Positions 18,243 through 28,293 of a stretch of 64,000 nucleotides of DNA are shown here, piece by piece; position 1 is the stretch's first letter; every line of letters starts with the position of its first letter. The stretch lies in contig JAJCZL010000038.1 in assembly GCA_029262415.1 (NCBI GenBank), forward strand, positions 113,073 through 177,072. The letters run 5' to 3'. The stretch is from Deltaproteobacteria bacterium. Its GTDB lineage: Bacteria > Desulfobacterota > Binatia > UBA1149 > JAJCZL01. A program made the translations under genes and the position numbers. The notes under the pieces are model-generated. The model worked only from the letters and a program-made list of their open reading frames with translations. It searched no databases and was not told the origin of the DNA.

Positions 18243-20459
18243 CTATGGCAGGTTGTTGAATTCATGCCGGCTGAGGAACCAGCCGTGGCGCACTTTCCGC
18301 CAAGGCGCCGTGATCGATGCCCCGTCGTTGCCGATAACCACGTGTGTTGTCATCTCGGCAACGGTCGCCGCGGAGAAGTCTCCAAATGCACGTAGGCGGA
18401 ACGCATACTTGTTGGCGTTCGGCTTGTATTTGATCACCAGGTAGTAGATTCCGTCGCGGAATCCGCGGCCCCGACGTGCGCCGCGGTCGCGGAACTTAAA
18501 CTTTTTGCCTTTCGGGTGTGCCTGGATGTCAGACCCGCGCACAAAGCCCGTGTACACGATGCCTGATGCATTGGTGATCTGCACCTGGAATCCGTCGATG
18601 CCGGGCTCTACAGTTGTCTGTGGGATGAACTGTGCGTGCATCTGGAAGGCGTCGAGCGAGACGTCGTCATCGTAGAAGCGGATTCTTGCCGGATCCGACT
18701 GCGGTTTCTCGCAAGCTGTGACCGGTAAGCAATCAGCACCGCAGGTCGTGGCTCCAACCGGGCAGTCGATGAGGTCAGCACAATCGACTAACCCGTCGTT
18801 GTCATCGTCGGTCATGTTGTTGCAGATCTCAACGTCACCGGGATCGCAGGTTTCTTCCGGGCGGTTTACGAGGCCGTCACCGCAGAACGCGCAGCGGCAG
18901 CCGTGTGCGCCCGACGATTCGAGACAGTTGGCGGGGCACGCGGTGTCGTCGACCCCGTCGCACTCCTCGTTGCTTTCTCTTACGTCGTTACCGCAGACCG
19001 CGCACTGACATTCGGTTGCAGTGCCGACCGGTTGGCAAGCACCGGGGCAGGCCGTAGCATCGACGCCGTCGCATTGCTCTGAAGCCTGATTGACCACGCC
19101 GTCGCCGCAAGCCGCACACCTACACTCGTTGGCACCTCCGGCGGTTTGGCAGGCTCCGGGGCAGGCGGCGTCATCGGCACCGTCGCACTGCTCGTCGCCC
19201 GCGGTTACGCCGTCGCCGCAAACCGGGCAGCCGCACATGTTGTCGCACTGGCCGGGGCAAGCCGCATCGGCTGTCCCATCGCAGACCTCTCCCTGCTCGA
19301 TCGTGTCGTTGCCGCATACGGAGCACGAGCAATCGGTCTGGCATGCGCCCGCCGTGCACTGGCCGTCATCGGTACCGTCGCACTGCTCGTTGCCTTCGCG
19401 GACGTTGTCGCCGCAGAGCGGGCAGCTGCAATCGGATTGGCACTCGCCGGGGCACGAGCTATCGGCGCTACCGTCACAGCTCTCGGTGCCGTTGACGACG
19501 CCGTCGCCGCAAACCGGGCTACATGTGCAATCGATTTCACATCCGCCGAGACACGTTCCAGTCTGTGCTCCGTCGCAGATCTCGCTGCCGTTGATCACAT
19601 CGTCGCCGCAGACCGGGCTACATGTGCAATCGGGTTCACAGCTGCCTAGGCAGGATCCGGCGTCGGTCCCGTCGCACTGCTCGTTGCCTTCGATCTGGTC
19701 GTTGCCGCATACACCACCGGCCGGGCCGAAGGCGAAGTCGTTGGGGACGGCGCAGTTTTCGGAACGTAGGAGAGGTAAGTACTTGCCGGTTTCGAGGGCG
19801 TTGTCGGGGCGCTCCTCGCAGGTGAAGGTACCGTCCAGGTTGCCGAGTACTTGGCCCTCAGGGAAGGGGCCGTCCGCGGCATCGCAAAAGTCAGCGTCGA
19901 GGTTTCCGTCAAGCGGGCGAACCCCTTCGATCGGTGTTATCAACTCGTCGCAGTCAGGCGGAAGAGTTGTCTGGTCGACTGTGATCTCGCAAGCCCAGGG
20001 GGCCGGGCTCTGCGCACAGCCGTCTCCCGCACCATTGATCAGCCAAGGGTTAAAAAGATAGCGGCCTTTGACGTCGTTCGGATCAAGCGGGTCGTATGCG
20101 AGCAGTGGCCCGCAAAGGTTGTAGAAATTGCCGAGACCGCCGACCTCTGCAGTAGTGGTCTGGCCGGTGATTGTCGTCCGGTCTAGGCACTGAACGCCGT
20201 TACGGTCGCGGCAGACCATGCGAACCGTGACCCCGTCGATGCCCGTCTCGCCGAGTGTGGGCTCGTAGATTCCGTTGCGGTTGGTGTCGCAGAACACTAG
20301 GTCGCCGGTAAATGTGGCCCACCCGATCGAGGGGGTGCCGAAGATTAGAGCTGTGCACGCGCCAGCAGCGACAAAAATGCCACGCAGCATCGTCGGGTTG
20401 CGGGCACAAGAACGAATCGTGGTTGCACTCTTTTGGAGTTCTCTGGTTCTCATTCGCAT
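18243..20459 (-). CDS. secreted Cys-rich repeat protein with SdrD B-like N-terminal domain
   Basis: About 738 residues from ATG 20459 (AAGGG 11 bases upstream); the frame is open to 20666, and ATG 20390 is an alternative. The signal peptide ends near SIGWA. An SdrD_B-like domain follows (FCDTNRNGIYEP, GIDGVTVRM) over about residues 50-240. About ten Cys repeats of the form CGD..EQCDG...CPG.C..DC.C span about 248-539. A MopE-like stretch (CNNMTDDDNDGLVDC) and a roughly 150-residue basic C-terminal domain complete it. It probably acts outside the cell as a structural or metal-binding protein. Function not known. Confidence 0.85.
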   Translation of the reverse strand: MRMRTRELQKSATTIRSCARNPTMLRGIFVAAGACTALIFGTPSIGWATFTGDLVFCDTNRNGIYEPTLGETGIDGVTVRMVCRDRNGVQCLDRTTITGQTTTAEVGGLGNFYNLCGPLLAYDPLDPNDVKGRYLFNPWLINGAGDGCAQSPAPWACEITVDQTTLPPDCDELITPIEGVRPLDGNLDADFCDAADGPFPEGQVLGNLDGTFTCEERPDNALETGKYLPLLRSENCAVPNDFAFGPAGGVCGNDQIEGNEQCDGTDAGSCLGSCEPDCTCSPVCGDDVINGSEICDGAQTGTCLGGCEIDCTCSPVCGDGVVNGTESCDGSADSSCPGECQSDCSCPLCGDNVREGNEQCDGTDDGQCTAGACQTDCSCSVCGNDTIEQGEVCDGTADAACPGQCDNMCGCPVCGDGVTAGDEQCDGADDAACPGACQTAGGANECRCAACGDGVVNQASEQCDGVDATACPGACQPVGTATECQCAVCGNDVRESNEECDGVDDTACPANCLESSGAHGCRCAFCGDGLVNRPEETCDPGDVEICNNMTDDDNDGLVDCADLIDCPVGATTCGADCLPVTACEKPQSDPARIRFYDDDVSLDAFQMHAQFIPQTTVEPGIDGFQVQITNASGIVYTGFVRGSDIQAHPKGKKFKFRDRGARRGRGFRDGIYYLVIKYKPNANKYAFRLRAFGDFSAATVAEMTTHVVIGNDGASITAPWRKVRHGWFLSRHEFNNLP

Positions 20460-20783
20460 ACTCACGTTAGCCCTTGTAAAACTGGCGTTTGTGCTCCACC
20501 TTTCATCCCAGGCGTAGGCCAAGGAGCGGCAGCCGAGGGCTGGCGCCCCGCCGGCGTCATGCCGCCACCTTCGGCCGCGCGCGACTCTCGAGCCCTCTGC
20601 TGATTCGAGCCTAGCTAGCCTAACTCGGCGGGTCCACACAATACAAGGCATGCCGGCGTTTTCCATTCGTGATTTCCGGGGCTTCCCCCATTCGGGTCAG
20701 GACTGCGCGCGCGCGTCTACGGTGTCAGTTAAGGTGGTGCACGTAACGACACCTGCGTGCAGGTGGAGCCGCGGGAGGAGTAT
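20460..20783. other. divergent intergenic region
   Basis: About 320 bases between the leftward Cys-rich gene and the rightward GT87 gene. It must hold both promoters, but I see no convincing -35/-10 pair, repeat or small ORF with a ribosome site. Confidence 0.5.
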
Positions 20784-22118
20784 GTGGGCGAGGCGCTGAA
20801 AACCGGGCTAACCATTGGAGTCCTTGCGATAGCCGCCGCCGCGCTTTTGTCGATGAGCCGGTACGGCATCGGGTTCGCGCCACGGGTACGCGCAGGCCTG
20901 CGCATCTTGCTTCTTGCCGGTGCGACGGGTCTCGGGTTGCTGATGGTTGCCGGACACGTTGGTAACGTTCGCCATCCACGGCCCTGGGATTTCCCCCCTC
21001 TTTACATCGCGGCCAAAGCCGCGGCACGGGGCGATTCTATGTATGCGCCGGAGTCGCTGCGTGCGAGCTACGACGAACTCGAAGGCGAAGTCGATCTTCC
21101 GCGTGTGTACATCGAGACGGTCAAGACGCCGTTCAATCCCTACCTCCCGGTTACCGCGCTGACAACCGCCCCGCTGGGTGCGCTGGACTATCGTCTCGCG
21201 CTTTCGCTGCACTGCGCGATGATGACGACGTGCTTTGCGCTGGCAGTGTTCGTCCTGCAGAGATTTGGCGCGCAGATCGGCGAACCGATCCCCATGCTCG
21301 CCTCAGCGGCGTTAATGCTGGCGTATCCGCCGGTGCTTTCGGCATTCGCTCTGGCGCAGAATGTGTTCGGCGCTTTACTCTTCGTTGCACTGTGGATGGC
21401 CTTCGCCGATCGTAAACCCATCGCAGCCGGTCTAGCTGTTGCCGCTGCGTTTCCGTTTAAGCACCTGGCATTGATTCCCGCGGGACTCTCGCTCGCGGTC
21501 TGCGGATACCGGGTTTTTACCGGCGCTGTAATTTCACTCGCAGCGCTGGCCGGGCTGTCCGTTCTCGTCTTCGGCACCGAAAGCTATGCTGATTATGCAC
21601 GTTGGGGAACCAAGGTTCCTTTCCATCACTACGTGGAGCCCGTGACGCAGAACTTCTTGGCGGTTGTCTACCGCGTATCGGGGTTTGGACACGGCACCGG
21701 GCTAGCGCCGGGACCTGACCTGAACTTGGGGCTTCTTAACATCGCGCTGTTCCTGGCGATCGCGGCGCTGGTAGCCGTCGCGACCCTTTGGGTAGTCATT
21801 CGTGCTCGAGGAGACGAGCCGACCAGCGCGCTCAAGCGTGCGCTGGTCATGGTCTGCGCCTTGATCGTATATCCAGGGACGCTCTTCAATACGCTGGTCT
21901 TGATGCTTCCGGTCTTTGCCGTCGTGCTGTCGCTGCGCCGCGCACTAGGCTACCCGGAATGGGCGCCGTTGGCTTTCGTGTTGGTAGAGTACGTCCTGTT
22001 AGCGCCTCGTACCGGGGGCACATGGTGGTTCCATGGCACGGTCCCCGCTATGACTCTCGCATGGTGTTTTCTCTTCGTGATTCTTGTCCGCCGACCGGCG
22101 TCCGCTGCCGACAGTTGA
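20784..22118 (+). CDS. GT87-type polyprenol-phosphate-dependent mannosyltransferase (DUF2029)
   Basis: About 444 residues with some ten membrane helices. The first large loop has the acidic motif PWDFPPLYIAAKAAARGDS, characteristic of GT-C enzymes of family 87, followed by YETVKTPFNPYLP-like IETVKTPFNPYLPV. Such enzymes transfer mannose or arabinose from a polyprenyl-phosphate donor on the outer face of the inner membrane. GTG 20784 is chosen because GGAGG lies five to six bases upstream; GTG 20757 is also in frame. The gene lies four bases before the next coding frame. Confidence 0.8.
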   Translation: MGEALKTGLTIGVLAIAAAALLSMSRYGIGFAPRVRAGLRILLLAGATGLGLLMVAGHVGNVRHPRPWDFPPLYIAAKAAARGDSMYAPESLRASYDELEGEVDLPRVYIETVKTPFNPYLPVTALTTAPLGALDYRLALSLHCAMMTTCFALAVFVLQRFGAQIGEPIPMLASAALMLAYPPVLSAFALAQNVFGALLFVALWMAFADRKPIAAGLAVAAAFPFKHLALIPAGLSLAVCGYRVFTGAVISLAALAGLSVLVFGTESYADYARWGTKVPFHHYVEPVTQNFLAVVYRVSGFGHGTGLAPGPDLNLGLLNIALFLAIAALVAVATLWVVIRARGDEPTSALKRALVMVCALIVYPGTLFNTLVLMLPVFAVVLSLRRALGYPEWAPLAFVLVEYVLLAPRTGGTWWFHGTVPAMTLAWCFLFVILVRRPASAADS

Positions 22119-22185
22119 GTGAGTGGTCGTGGTGTTGAGGCGCGTAGTTGCGTTTGCCGAATCGGCTGCTGAGCGGCGTAGTGCG

Positions 22186-23202
22186 ATGGCCGTCAACCAT
22201 ATCCGCCCGGTCTCACCGGCCGCCGCCTCGGGCAAGGTGGCCGAGGTGTATCGCCGATTACGAAAAGACTTTCTCGTCGTGCCGCCGTTCTCTTTGCACT
22301 CGCCGATGCCCGACATCCTGGCGGGGGTTGCCTGCGTTTGTTGCGAAACGTTGTGCAGCGGTCGTGTGCCGCGCTCTCTAAAGGAAGTCGTTGCTACCGG
22401 TGTTTCCGAAGTAAATCTGTGTCCGTTTTGTATTGAAGCGCACGCGCTGTCGATCGATGCGTTGGTCCCCGCTGCCGGGCTCATCGAAGAAGTCGTGCGT
22501 GGAGGTCGTATCGCGCTTGTCGACGCTAGCGCCCAATCCTATCTCGAGTGGGCACGAGCGACACGAACGCAGGGGCATGCATTGTTGTCGGCGCCACCGT
22601 TTTCGAGCGAGGAGGCACCCGAGGTGATCGGCACCGCGCTCGCGTTTCACTACATCAACAGGATGGTCAGTGTCTTTGCCGACGATTCGCCGCTGCCCTT
22701 GCCGAAAGCTTTAGGGCCGCTGGCAGGTTTGGTGCGCAAGCTAGGTGCGCCTTTTATAGAGAGGGTTGTAGCGCGGAAATCGTCCCCCGGGAGTTGGCTC
22801 GACGTGCTGTCGCACAAAGGCGATCCGGAGTCGGTAGGCTGGGCCCGTGGAAATCCGACACTGGCGTGCGCTTTTGCCGGGTTCGAAGCTACCGTTGAGG
22901 CGGCTGCGGCAAGATTCGTCCCAGCCGAAGTCCGCGCAGCGGTTTCCGCCGCTGTCAGCAAGTGGAACGGCGAGGAAGCACCAATGGGGAGGGCTTGGGT
23001 CGAGCAGAGTGTTTCGGCGGTCGAGCCCGCGCTGAGGCCGGCTGCAACGCTGGGTGTGTTGACGGCTCTGGCGGCCTATCGTGTTGATGGCAGCGACATC
23101 GACTGCTATCGAAAAACAGGCGCCGGTGATGAGGCGGTCATTGTCGTGACCTCCTGGTCAAGCCTGCGAGCGACAAAACGGATCGCGGAGTGGATTCAAT
23201 GA
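22186..23202 (+). CDS. carboxymuconolactone decarboxylase/AhpD-like family protein
   Basis: 338 residues from ATG 22186 (GTG 22123 is also in frame). The redox motif CPFC followed by EAHA near residue 86 is the AhpD-type CxxC...H site, set in an all-helical domain covering the first half. The C-terminal half is helical and of unknown role. AhpD-like proteins reduce peroxides or act as thiol-disulfide carriers. The last codons overlap the glyoxalase start by four bases (ATGA), so the two are coupled and may both deal with reactive electrophiles. Confidence 0.78.
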   Translation: MAVNHIRPVSPAAASGKVAEVYRRLRKDFLVVPPFSLHSPMPDILAGVACVCCETLCSGRVPRSLKEVVATGVSEVNLCPFCIEAHALSIDALVPAAGLIEEVVRGGRIALVDASAQSYLEWARATRTQGHALLSAPPFSSEEAPEVIGTALAFHYINRMVSVFADDSPLPLPKALGPLAGLVRKLGAPFIERVVARKSSPGSWLDVLSHKGDPESVGWARGNPTLACAFAGFEATVEAAAARFVPAEVRAAVSAAVSKWNGEEAPMGRAWVEQSVSAVEPALRPAATLGVLTALAAYRVDGSDIDCYRKTGAGDEAVIVVTSWSSLRATKRIAEWIQ

Positions 23203-23618
23203 AATACCTGCACACGATGGTACGCGTCGCCGATCTCGACGCTGCGTTGGATTTTTACTGTAACAAGCTCGGACTCGAAGAGGTGCGCAGGCACGACGTC
23301 GAAGCGGGCCGGTTCACGCTGGTGTTTCTCGCCGCACCGGGTGACCACGAAGCGCAGGTGGAACTGACCTACAATTGGGATCCCGAGGAGTATTCCGGCG
23401 GCCGCAACTTCGGACATCTTGCTTACGCAGTGGACGACATCTACGCGGCGTGCCGCCGCTTGGTGGATGCGGGCGTTACAATCAACAGGCCGCCGCGTGA
23501 CGGGCGTATGGCGTTTGTCCGTTCGCCCGACGGGATCTCTATTGAACTTTTGCAGTCCGGTGACGCCCTGGCTCCCGCAGAGCCCTGGTCATCAATGAAG
23601 AACACCGGTCAATGGTAG
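23199..23618 (+). CDS. gloA: lactoylglutathione lyase (glyoxalase I)
   Basis: 139 residues, a single vicinal-oxygen-chelate domain pair. Metal ligands fit His in YLHTMVRV, Glu in QVELTYN, His in FGHLAYAV and Glu in SIELLQ. NWDPEEYSGGRNFGH is a typical glyoxalase I loop. It isomerises the methylglyoxal-glutathione hemithioacetal to S-lactoylglutathione in the cytoplasm. ATG 23199 is used because it overlaps the upstream TGA (ATGA). Substrate thiol is not proven. Confidence 0.92.
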   Translation: MKYLHTMVRVADLDAALDFYCNKLGLEEVRRHDVEAGRFTLVFLAAPGDHEAQVELTYNWDPEEYSGGRNFGHLAYAVDDIYAACRRLVDAGVTINRPPRDGRMAFVRSPDGISIELLQSGDALAPAEPWSSMKNTGQW

Positions 23619-23630
23619 CCGGGTGGCGGA

Positions 23631-24587
23631 TCAGCGGTCCGGAGAGACGCTGAGAGAGGTTCGGGGGCCGGTCAGAAACAGCCCCATTCCGATCATCGCC
23701 ACCGCGATTTGGACGACGCGGTACAACATCATCATCAGCAAGCCGCGAGCGGCGACGGTTCCGGCGAGTTGGAAAAGTTCGACCATGGCGGCATCGACCA
23801 AGCCGAGACCCGCCGGCGTAAGTGGCACAGCCGCGAACATCAGGCCTGCGGGAGCAAGCGCGAAATGCTCGGCTAGAGAAGGCGATGGCGGTCCCAACGC
23901 GAGCGCGGCACACCGCAACGCGATCACGAAGCCGATGTGCGAGACGAGGCCGAAGAGCAGAGCGAATAGGAGTTTACCGGGGGCGCGGCGGAACCCGGAG
24001 GCGGCATCGAGAAGCGAGCTGAGTTTGGCACCGGCAAACGGGACCCTTTTGAGAATCCGGTGCGCAGCGGCCCGCAGAGACGGCAACAGCACTGCTGTGA
24101 GGCCCAACGCCGCGGTCGCAACGAAAACCGTGGCTGAAGCTACCGGAACACCGCGGCCGATCGCGGCGGTCTGCGGCCAGAATGCGGCTGCACAAGTTGC
24201 GGTGAGAATAGCCAGCGACGTCAGCCCGAGTACGCGGTCGATGAGCACCGAAGCTGCGGCGCGACCCAGGCCTCGCTCTTGCCGTCCGAGCAGGGCGGCG
24301 CGCACGACGTCACCGCCAACCGACCCGGGAACCACAAAGTTGAAAAACACGCCGACGAAGCCGATGCGCAGCGACGTAGTCAGGGGGTGGTCGAACCCCT
24401 GCACTTTCACGAGCATGTGCCAGCGCATGATTGAGACGGTGGTTGCCAGCAAGCACGCCGCGAACGCCGCGTAGACGAAGCCCCAACGAAATCCGCCCGA
24501 CGCAACCTCGATCAACTCGCGACGATGGAGCCAGACGAGGAGCCCAATTAGGCTGAGTCCGAATAGCCAACGCGCGACGGCTTTCAA
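23631..24587 (-). CDS. lysylphosphatidylglycerol synthase TM/UPF0104 family membrane protein (flippase-like)
   Basis: About 318 residues with seven or eight hydrophobic helices and the conserved loop GSVGGDVVRAALL, followed by a late LTPAGLGLVDAAMV motif typical of the AglD/UPF0104 group. These proteins are thought to move or modify lipid-linked sugars or lipids in the inner membrane. An apparent ATG at 24662 would translate the tRNA-Leu gene; TTG 24587, preceded by GAGAAG, is preferred. It is convergent with gloA. A second family member lies at 55388. Confidence 0.78.
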   Translation of the reverse strand: MKAVARWLFGLSLIGLLVWLHRRELIEVASGGFRWGFVYAAFAACLLATTVSIMRWHMLVKVQGFDHPLTTSLRIGFVGVFFNFVVPGSVGGDVVRAALLGRQERGLGRAAASVLIDRVLGLTSLAILTATCAAAFWPQTAAIGRGVPVASATVFVATAALGLTAVLLPSLRAAAHRILKRVPFAGAKLSSLLDAASGFRRAPGKLLFALLFGLVSHIGFVIALRCAALALGPPSPSLAEHFALAPAGLMFAAVPLTPAGLGLVDAAMVELFQLAGTVAARGLLMMMLYRVVQIAVAMIGMGLFLTGPRTSLSVSPDR

Positions 24588-24632
24588 GTCGTTCTTCTCA
24601 CGCTCGGCTCGGCACGCTGGTCCAGAATGTAG

Positions 24633-24721
<89 letters not shown>

Positions 24722-24749
24722 GATTCGGGTACTCGAAACGATTGCCGAC

Positions 24750-25229
24750 TTATTCCCCAGGAGGGCTGGGGGGAGGCACAGCATCGGTGCCGGCGGCGAC
24801 ACCGGCCGCATCCGCAGCCTTGCCTGCTGAGTCGAGCAAGCCGTCAACAGAGGCTGCCGAGGCCTGCTCTGCTTCATCCAGTTTTTGCTTGAGCGCCGCT
24901 GTATCTTCTTCGACGTCGGCACCGACGGGTGCTATCGGGTCCACTGCCCCGAGCGGTGCGGTCTCTGCGGTTGGGTCCGGGACGCCGTCGAATACCGACT
25001 CTTGTCGGGATGAGATCACCGCCAGCAACAGCGATGTGATCATGAACGTCGCTGCAGTAGCTGCCGTGACCTTGGTTAGCACGTTTCCCGCGCCGCTCGG
25101 ACCGAATACCGTCGAGCTCGCGCCGCCGAACGCCGCGCCCATATCCGCGCCCTTGCCGGATTGTAAAAGGACGACGCCGATCAAAAATAGTCCGGCAAGA
25201 ATGTTTAGGGTCATCAATAGCGGGGTCAC
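24750..25229 (-). CDS. secG: preprotein translocase subunit SecG
   Basis: 159 residues. It has two membrane helices (MTLNILAGLFLIGVVLLQ and TFMITSLLLAVI) with the conserved loop QSGKGADMGAAFGGASS between them. SecG assists SecYE in protein export through the inner membrane. The C-terminal half is a longer than usual Ala/Glu/Asp-rich tail, likely disordered. It starts four bases after tpiA and is followed by tRNA-Leu. Confidence 0.95.
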   Translation of the reverse strand: MTPLLMTLNILAGLFLIGVVLLQSGKGADMGAAFGGASSTVFGPSGAGNVLTKVTAATAATFMITSLLLAVISSRQESVFDGVPDPTAETAPLGAVDPIAPVGADVEEDTAALKQKLDEAEQASAASVDGLLDSAGKAADAAGVAAGTDAVPPPSPPGE

Positions 25230-25233
25230 TTGT

Positions 25234-25989
25234 TTACTCCTGGTAATGGACTATGCGCAGGAAGTCCTCTGCCTTCAAGCTCGCGCCTCCGACCAGCGCT
25301 CCATCGACGTTGGGGCAGGCCATCAAAGAATCTATGTTGTCAGGCTTTACGCTTCCCCCGTAGAGTATCCTAATATTCTCCTCGACGCCGTGGTCAGCCA
25401 GCGTGGCCAGTACCGTGCGGATATGCCCGTGTACATGTTCGGCTTGTTCCGGAGTCGCGGTGAGGCCGGTTCCGATCGCCCAGACCGGCTCGTAAGCTAC
25501 GATGAGCGTATCGAAGCATTCGGCCGCAGCTTCGCAGAGTCCGCCGCGAAGCTGGCGTTCGACGACGTCCATGGTCTTCTCTGCTTCGCGCTGTTCGCGT
25601 GTCTCACCGACGCATAGGATGGGGGTCAGTCCGGCGGCGTACGCGGCCTGTACTTTCTTCGCAACCGTGTACTCGGTTTCTCCGAAGAGCGCACGGCGTT
25701 CGGAATGGCCGATGATGACGTGCCCGGCGCCGGTGTCTCGGATCATCGCGGCCGATATCTGACCGGTGAACGCGCCGGAGTCTTCCCAATAGAGGTCTTG
25801 GGCTGCGAGCAGCACGTTGCTGTCCGCGAGAACCTCGGAGACCGCGGCCAAGCACGTGAAGCTGGGGGCGATCAAGACCTCGCGGCCGACTACATCCGTA
25901 GATCCGTCGGCTATGGCTTGTGCGAGAGCGATAGCTTCACCACGCACGCAGTTCATCTTCCAATTACCCGCAAGCAGTGGTGTCATCAT
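25234..25989 (-). CDS. tpiA: triosephosphate isomerase
   Basis: 251 residues, a normal length. GNWKMNC carries the catalytic Lys near residue 12; VIGHSERR holds the electrophilic His near 96; AYEPVWAIGTG holds the catalytic Glu near 168; and GGSVKPDN binds phosphate near 212. It interconverts dihydroxyacetone phosphate and glyceraldehyde 3-phosphate. It is separated from pgk by six bases and from secG by four, so all are co-transcribed from gap. Confidence 0.98.
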   Translation of the reverse strand: MMTPLLAGNWKMNCVRGEAIALAQAIADGSTDVVGREVLIAPSFTCLAAVSEVLADSNVLLAAQDLYWEDSGAFTGQISAAMIRDTGAGHVIIGHSERRALFGETEYTVAKKVQAAYAAGLTPILCVGETREQREAEKTMDVVERQLRGGLCEAAAECFDTLIVAYEPVWAIGTGLTATPEQAEHVHGHIRTVLATLADHGVEENIRILYGGSVKPDNIDSLMACPNVDGALVGGASLKAEDFLRIVHYQE

Positions 25990-25995
25990 GTCTGT

Positions 25996-27186
25996 CTACC
26001 TCCCTTTGAACTCAAGCGCGGCGATTCCGGGCAGGATGCGCCCCTCAAGAAACTCAAGCGAAGCGCCACCGCCCGTGGAGATGTGGGTGATGTCGCCGGC
26101 GCGGCCCGATTTGGTCAGAGCGGCGACGCTATCACCACCGCCGACGAACGACTTCGCCGATGAGTCGGCCACGGCGTTGGCGACCTCGAGCGTGCCACGC
26201 GCGAAGGTATCCCATTCGAAAACACCCATCGGGCCGTTCCAGAAAACCGTGGCGGCTTCTGAGATGCTGTGTTTGAAGCGATCAATCGTTTTCGGACCGA
26301 TATCGAGGCCCATGAGTCCCTCAGGGATATCGACACCACCGACCTTGATTCGTTCGGCGTCGCGGCTGAACTCTGCGGCCGCGATATGGTCTTCGGGCAG
26401 CTCGAACTTGACACCTTGCTTGGCTGCTTCGTCCAGCAGTCTACCGGCGAGCGGGAGTCTGTCTTCCTCGATTCGCGAGGCACCGACCTGGTGGCCCTGC
26501 GCTTTCAGAAAGGTGTAGGCCATCGCCCCACCGATCAGAACCGAATCGACTCGCGAGAGCAGTTTTGCCAGCAACTGGATCTTGTCGGAGACCTTGGCAC
26601 CACCCACAATAGCTACAAACGGCTTCGGCGGAGAAGTCAGCAGCCCGGAGAGAATTTTGACCTCTTTCAACAACAGAAAACCGGCCGCCGCCTCTGGGAC
26701 GTGCCCGACGATTCCCGTGGTTGATGCATGCGCGCGGTGCGCGGTGCCAAAGGCGTCGTTGATGTAGATGTCGCAGAGTTTTGAAAGCGCGAACGCGAAC
26801 CCAGGAAAGTTGGCCTCTTCGCCCGCGTGAAATCGTAGGTTCTCGAGAAGTACCACCTCACCGGGATTCATCTTTTCGACCAGCGCTTCGACCGCGGAGC
26901 CGATACAGTCGGGTGCCATGCCGACCTTGATCTCGGGTCCGAGCATCAGGCGCAGCTTCTTCGCGACCGGAGCCATCGCGAGCTCAGGTCGGGGCTCGCC
27001 CTTGGGGCGGCCCAGGTGAGAGGCGAGAATCACCTTTGCGCCTTCGTCGAGCGCGTAGCGGATGGTCGGCAACGCGTTTGCGATGCGTGCCTCGCTCGTT
27101 ACCTCACCGTTCTCGATCGGAACGTTGAAGTCGACACGGATAAGGACGCGCCTGCCGTGAAGCGCGACCTGATCGATGGTTCTCAT
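25996..27186 (-). CDS. pgk: phosphoglycerate kinase
   Basis: 396 residues. The N-terminal RVDFNVP binds 3-phosphoglycerate; SHLGRPKG and NDAFGTAHRAHAST are conserved substrate loops; GGAKVSDKI and VGGGDSVAAL form the ATP side. It makes ATP from 1,3-bisphosphoglycerate in glycolysis. Second gene of the gap-pgk-tpiA-secG operon, 33 bases after gap. Confidence 0.98.
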   Translation of the reverse strand: MRTIDQVALHGRRVLIRVDFNVPIENGEVTSEARIANALPTIRYALDEGAKVILASHLGRPKGEPRPELAMAPVAKKLRLMLGPEIKVGMAPDCIGSAVEALVEKMNPGEVVLLENLRFHAGEEANFPGFAFALSKLCDIYINDAFGTAHRAHASTTGIVGHVPEAAAGFLLLKEVKILSGLLTSPPKPFVAIVGGAKVSDKIQLLAKLLSRVDSVLIGGAMAYTFLKAQGHQVGASRIEEDRLPLAGRLLDEAAKQGVKFELPEDHIAAAEFSRDAERIKVGGVDIPEGLMGLDIGPKTIDRFKHSISEAATVFWNGPMGVFEWDTFARGTLEVANAVADSSAKSFVGGGDSVAALTKSGRAGDITHISTGGGASLEFLEGRILPGIAALEFKGR

Positions 27187-27219
27187 TCGCTTGCCGGATC
27201 CGCCGTGTTCGCTGCGTTC

Positions 27220-28218
27220 TCAGGAACCCACCAGCGTAACTACGTCGCACAGCCGCGTGGAGAAACCCATCTCGTTGTCGTACCAGGCCAGGACTTTCGA
27301 GAAGCCCGGCTCGAGAACCTTGGTGGACAGCGAGTCGAAGATCGAGGAGTGCGTGTTGCCGTTGAAGTCGATCGACACGAGCGGCTCGTCGCAATACTGG
27401 AGCACTCCTTTGAGCGGACCATCAGCGGCCTTTTTCATTGCCGCGTTGATCTCTTCGGCGCTCGGGCCTTTCTCGGTCTCGAAACTGAGGTCGACCACGG
27501 AGACGTTCGGCGTCGGAACGCGAATCGCCATCCCGTCGAGCTTGCCATTCAACTCGGGGAGCACCAGACCGACAGCCGAGGCTGCACCAGTGCTGGTCGG
27601 GATCATTGACAGCGCGGCGGCGCGTGCGCGACGCAAGTCGGAGTGGGGCAGATCGAGAATCTTCTGATCGTTGGTGTAGCTGTGGATGGTTGTCATCAAG
27701 CCGCGCTTTATCTTGAAGTTCTCGTGCAAGACTTTCGCGACCGGGGATAGGCAGTTGGTGGTGCAGGATGCATTGGAGATGACGTGGTGTTTGGCGGCGT
27801 CGTAGTCGGTGTGGTTGACGCCATAGCAAACCGTGAAGTCCGCGCCCTTAGCCGGTGCGGAAATGATGACCTTCCTGGCGCCGGCTTTGATGTGGGCTTC
27901 GGCTTTGTCTTTCGATGTAAAGAAGCCCGTCGACTCGACTACTATATCGACGCCTAGTTCTTTCCACGGCAGTTCGGCCGGGTTGCGCTCGGAGAGAACC
28001 TTCATGCTCTTGCCTTGGATGTCGATCGTATCCGCGGAGACCGCGACCTCGCCGGGGAAGTGTCCGTGGACCGAGTCGTATTTGAGAAGGTGCGCGAGGG
28101 TCTTCGCGTCGGTCAGGTCGTTGACGGCTACGATGTCGATGTCGGGGCGGCTCAAACTGGCGCGCAACATGTTGCGCCCGATGCGGCCGAAGCCGTTGAT
28201 TCCAACCTTAATGCTCAT
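27220..28218 (-). CDS. gap: glyceraldehyde-3-phosphate dehydrogenase, type I
   Basis: 332 residues. [11 protein letters not shown] is the NAD-binding loop, and [10 protein letters not shown] carries the catalytic Cys near residue 150 with the partner His in [19 protein letters not shown] near the C-terminus is conserved. It oxidises and phosphorylates glyceraldehyde 3-phosphate. The ATG follows a clear GGAGG. First gene of the operon, with a promoter about 80-100 bases upstream. Confidence 0.98.
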   Translation of the reverse strand: MSIKVGINGFGRIGRNMLRASLSRPDIDIVAVNDLTDAKTLAHLLKYDSVHGHFPGEVAVSADTIDIQGKSMKVLSERNPAELPWKELGVDIVVESTGFFTSKDKAEAHIKAGARKVIISAPAKGADFTVCYGVNHTDYDAAKHHVISNASCTTNCLSPVAKVLHENFKIKRGLMTTIHSYTNDQKILDLPHSDLRRARAAALSMIPTSTGAASAVGLVLPELNGKLDGMAIRVPTPNVSVVDLSFETEKGPSAEEINAAMKKAADGPLKGVLQYCDEPLVSIDFNGNTHSSIFDSLSTKVLEPGFSKVLAWYDNEMGFSTRLCDVVTLVGS

Positions 28219-28293
28219 TCAGGGTCCTCCGCGGCAACGTGTCGCCCGGTAGCGAGCCCACAAGTTCCCGTAATTGTTCAGCAAATCGAGCTT

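Noticed and set aside
19090..20061. 323-codon plus-strand frame
   Set aside because: Antisense to the second Cys-repeat protein, with the same Ser/Pro artefact composition.
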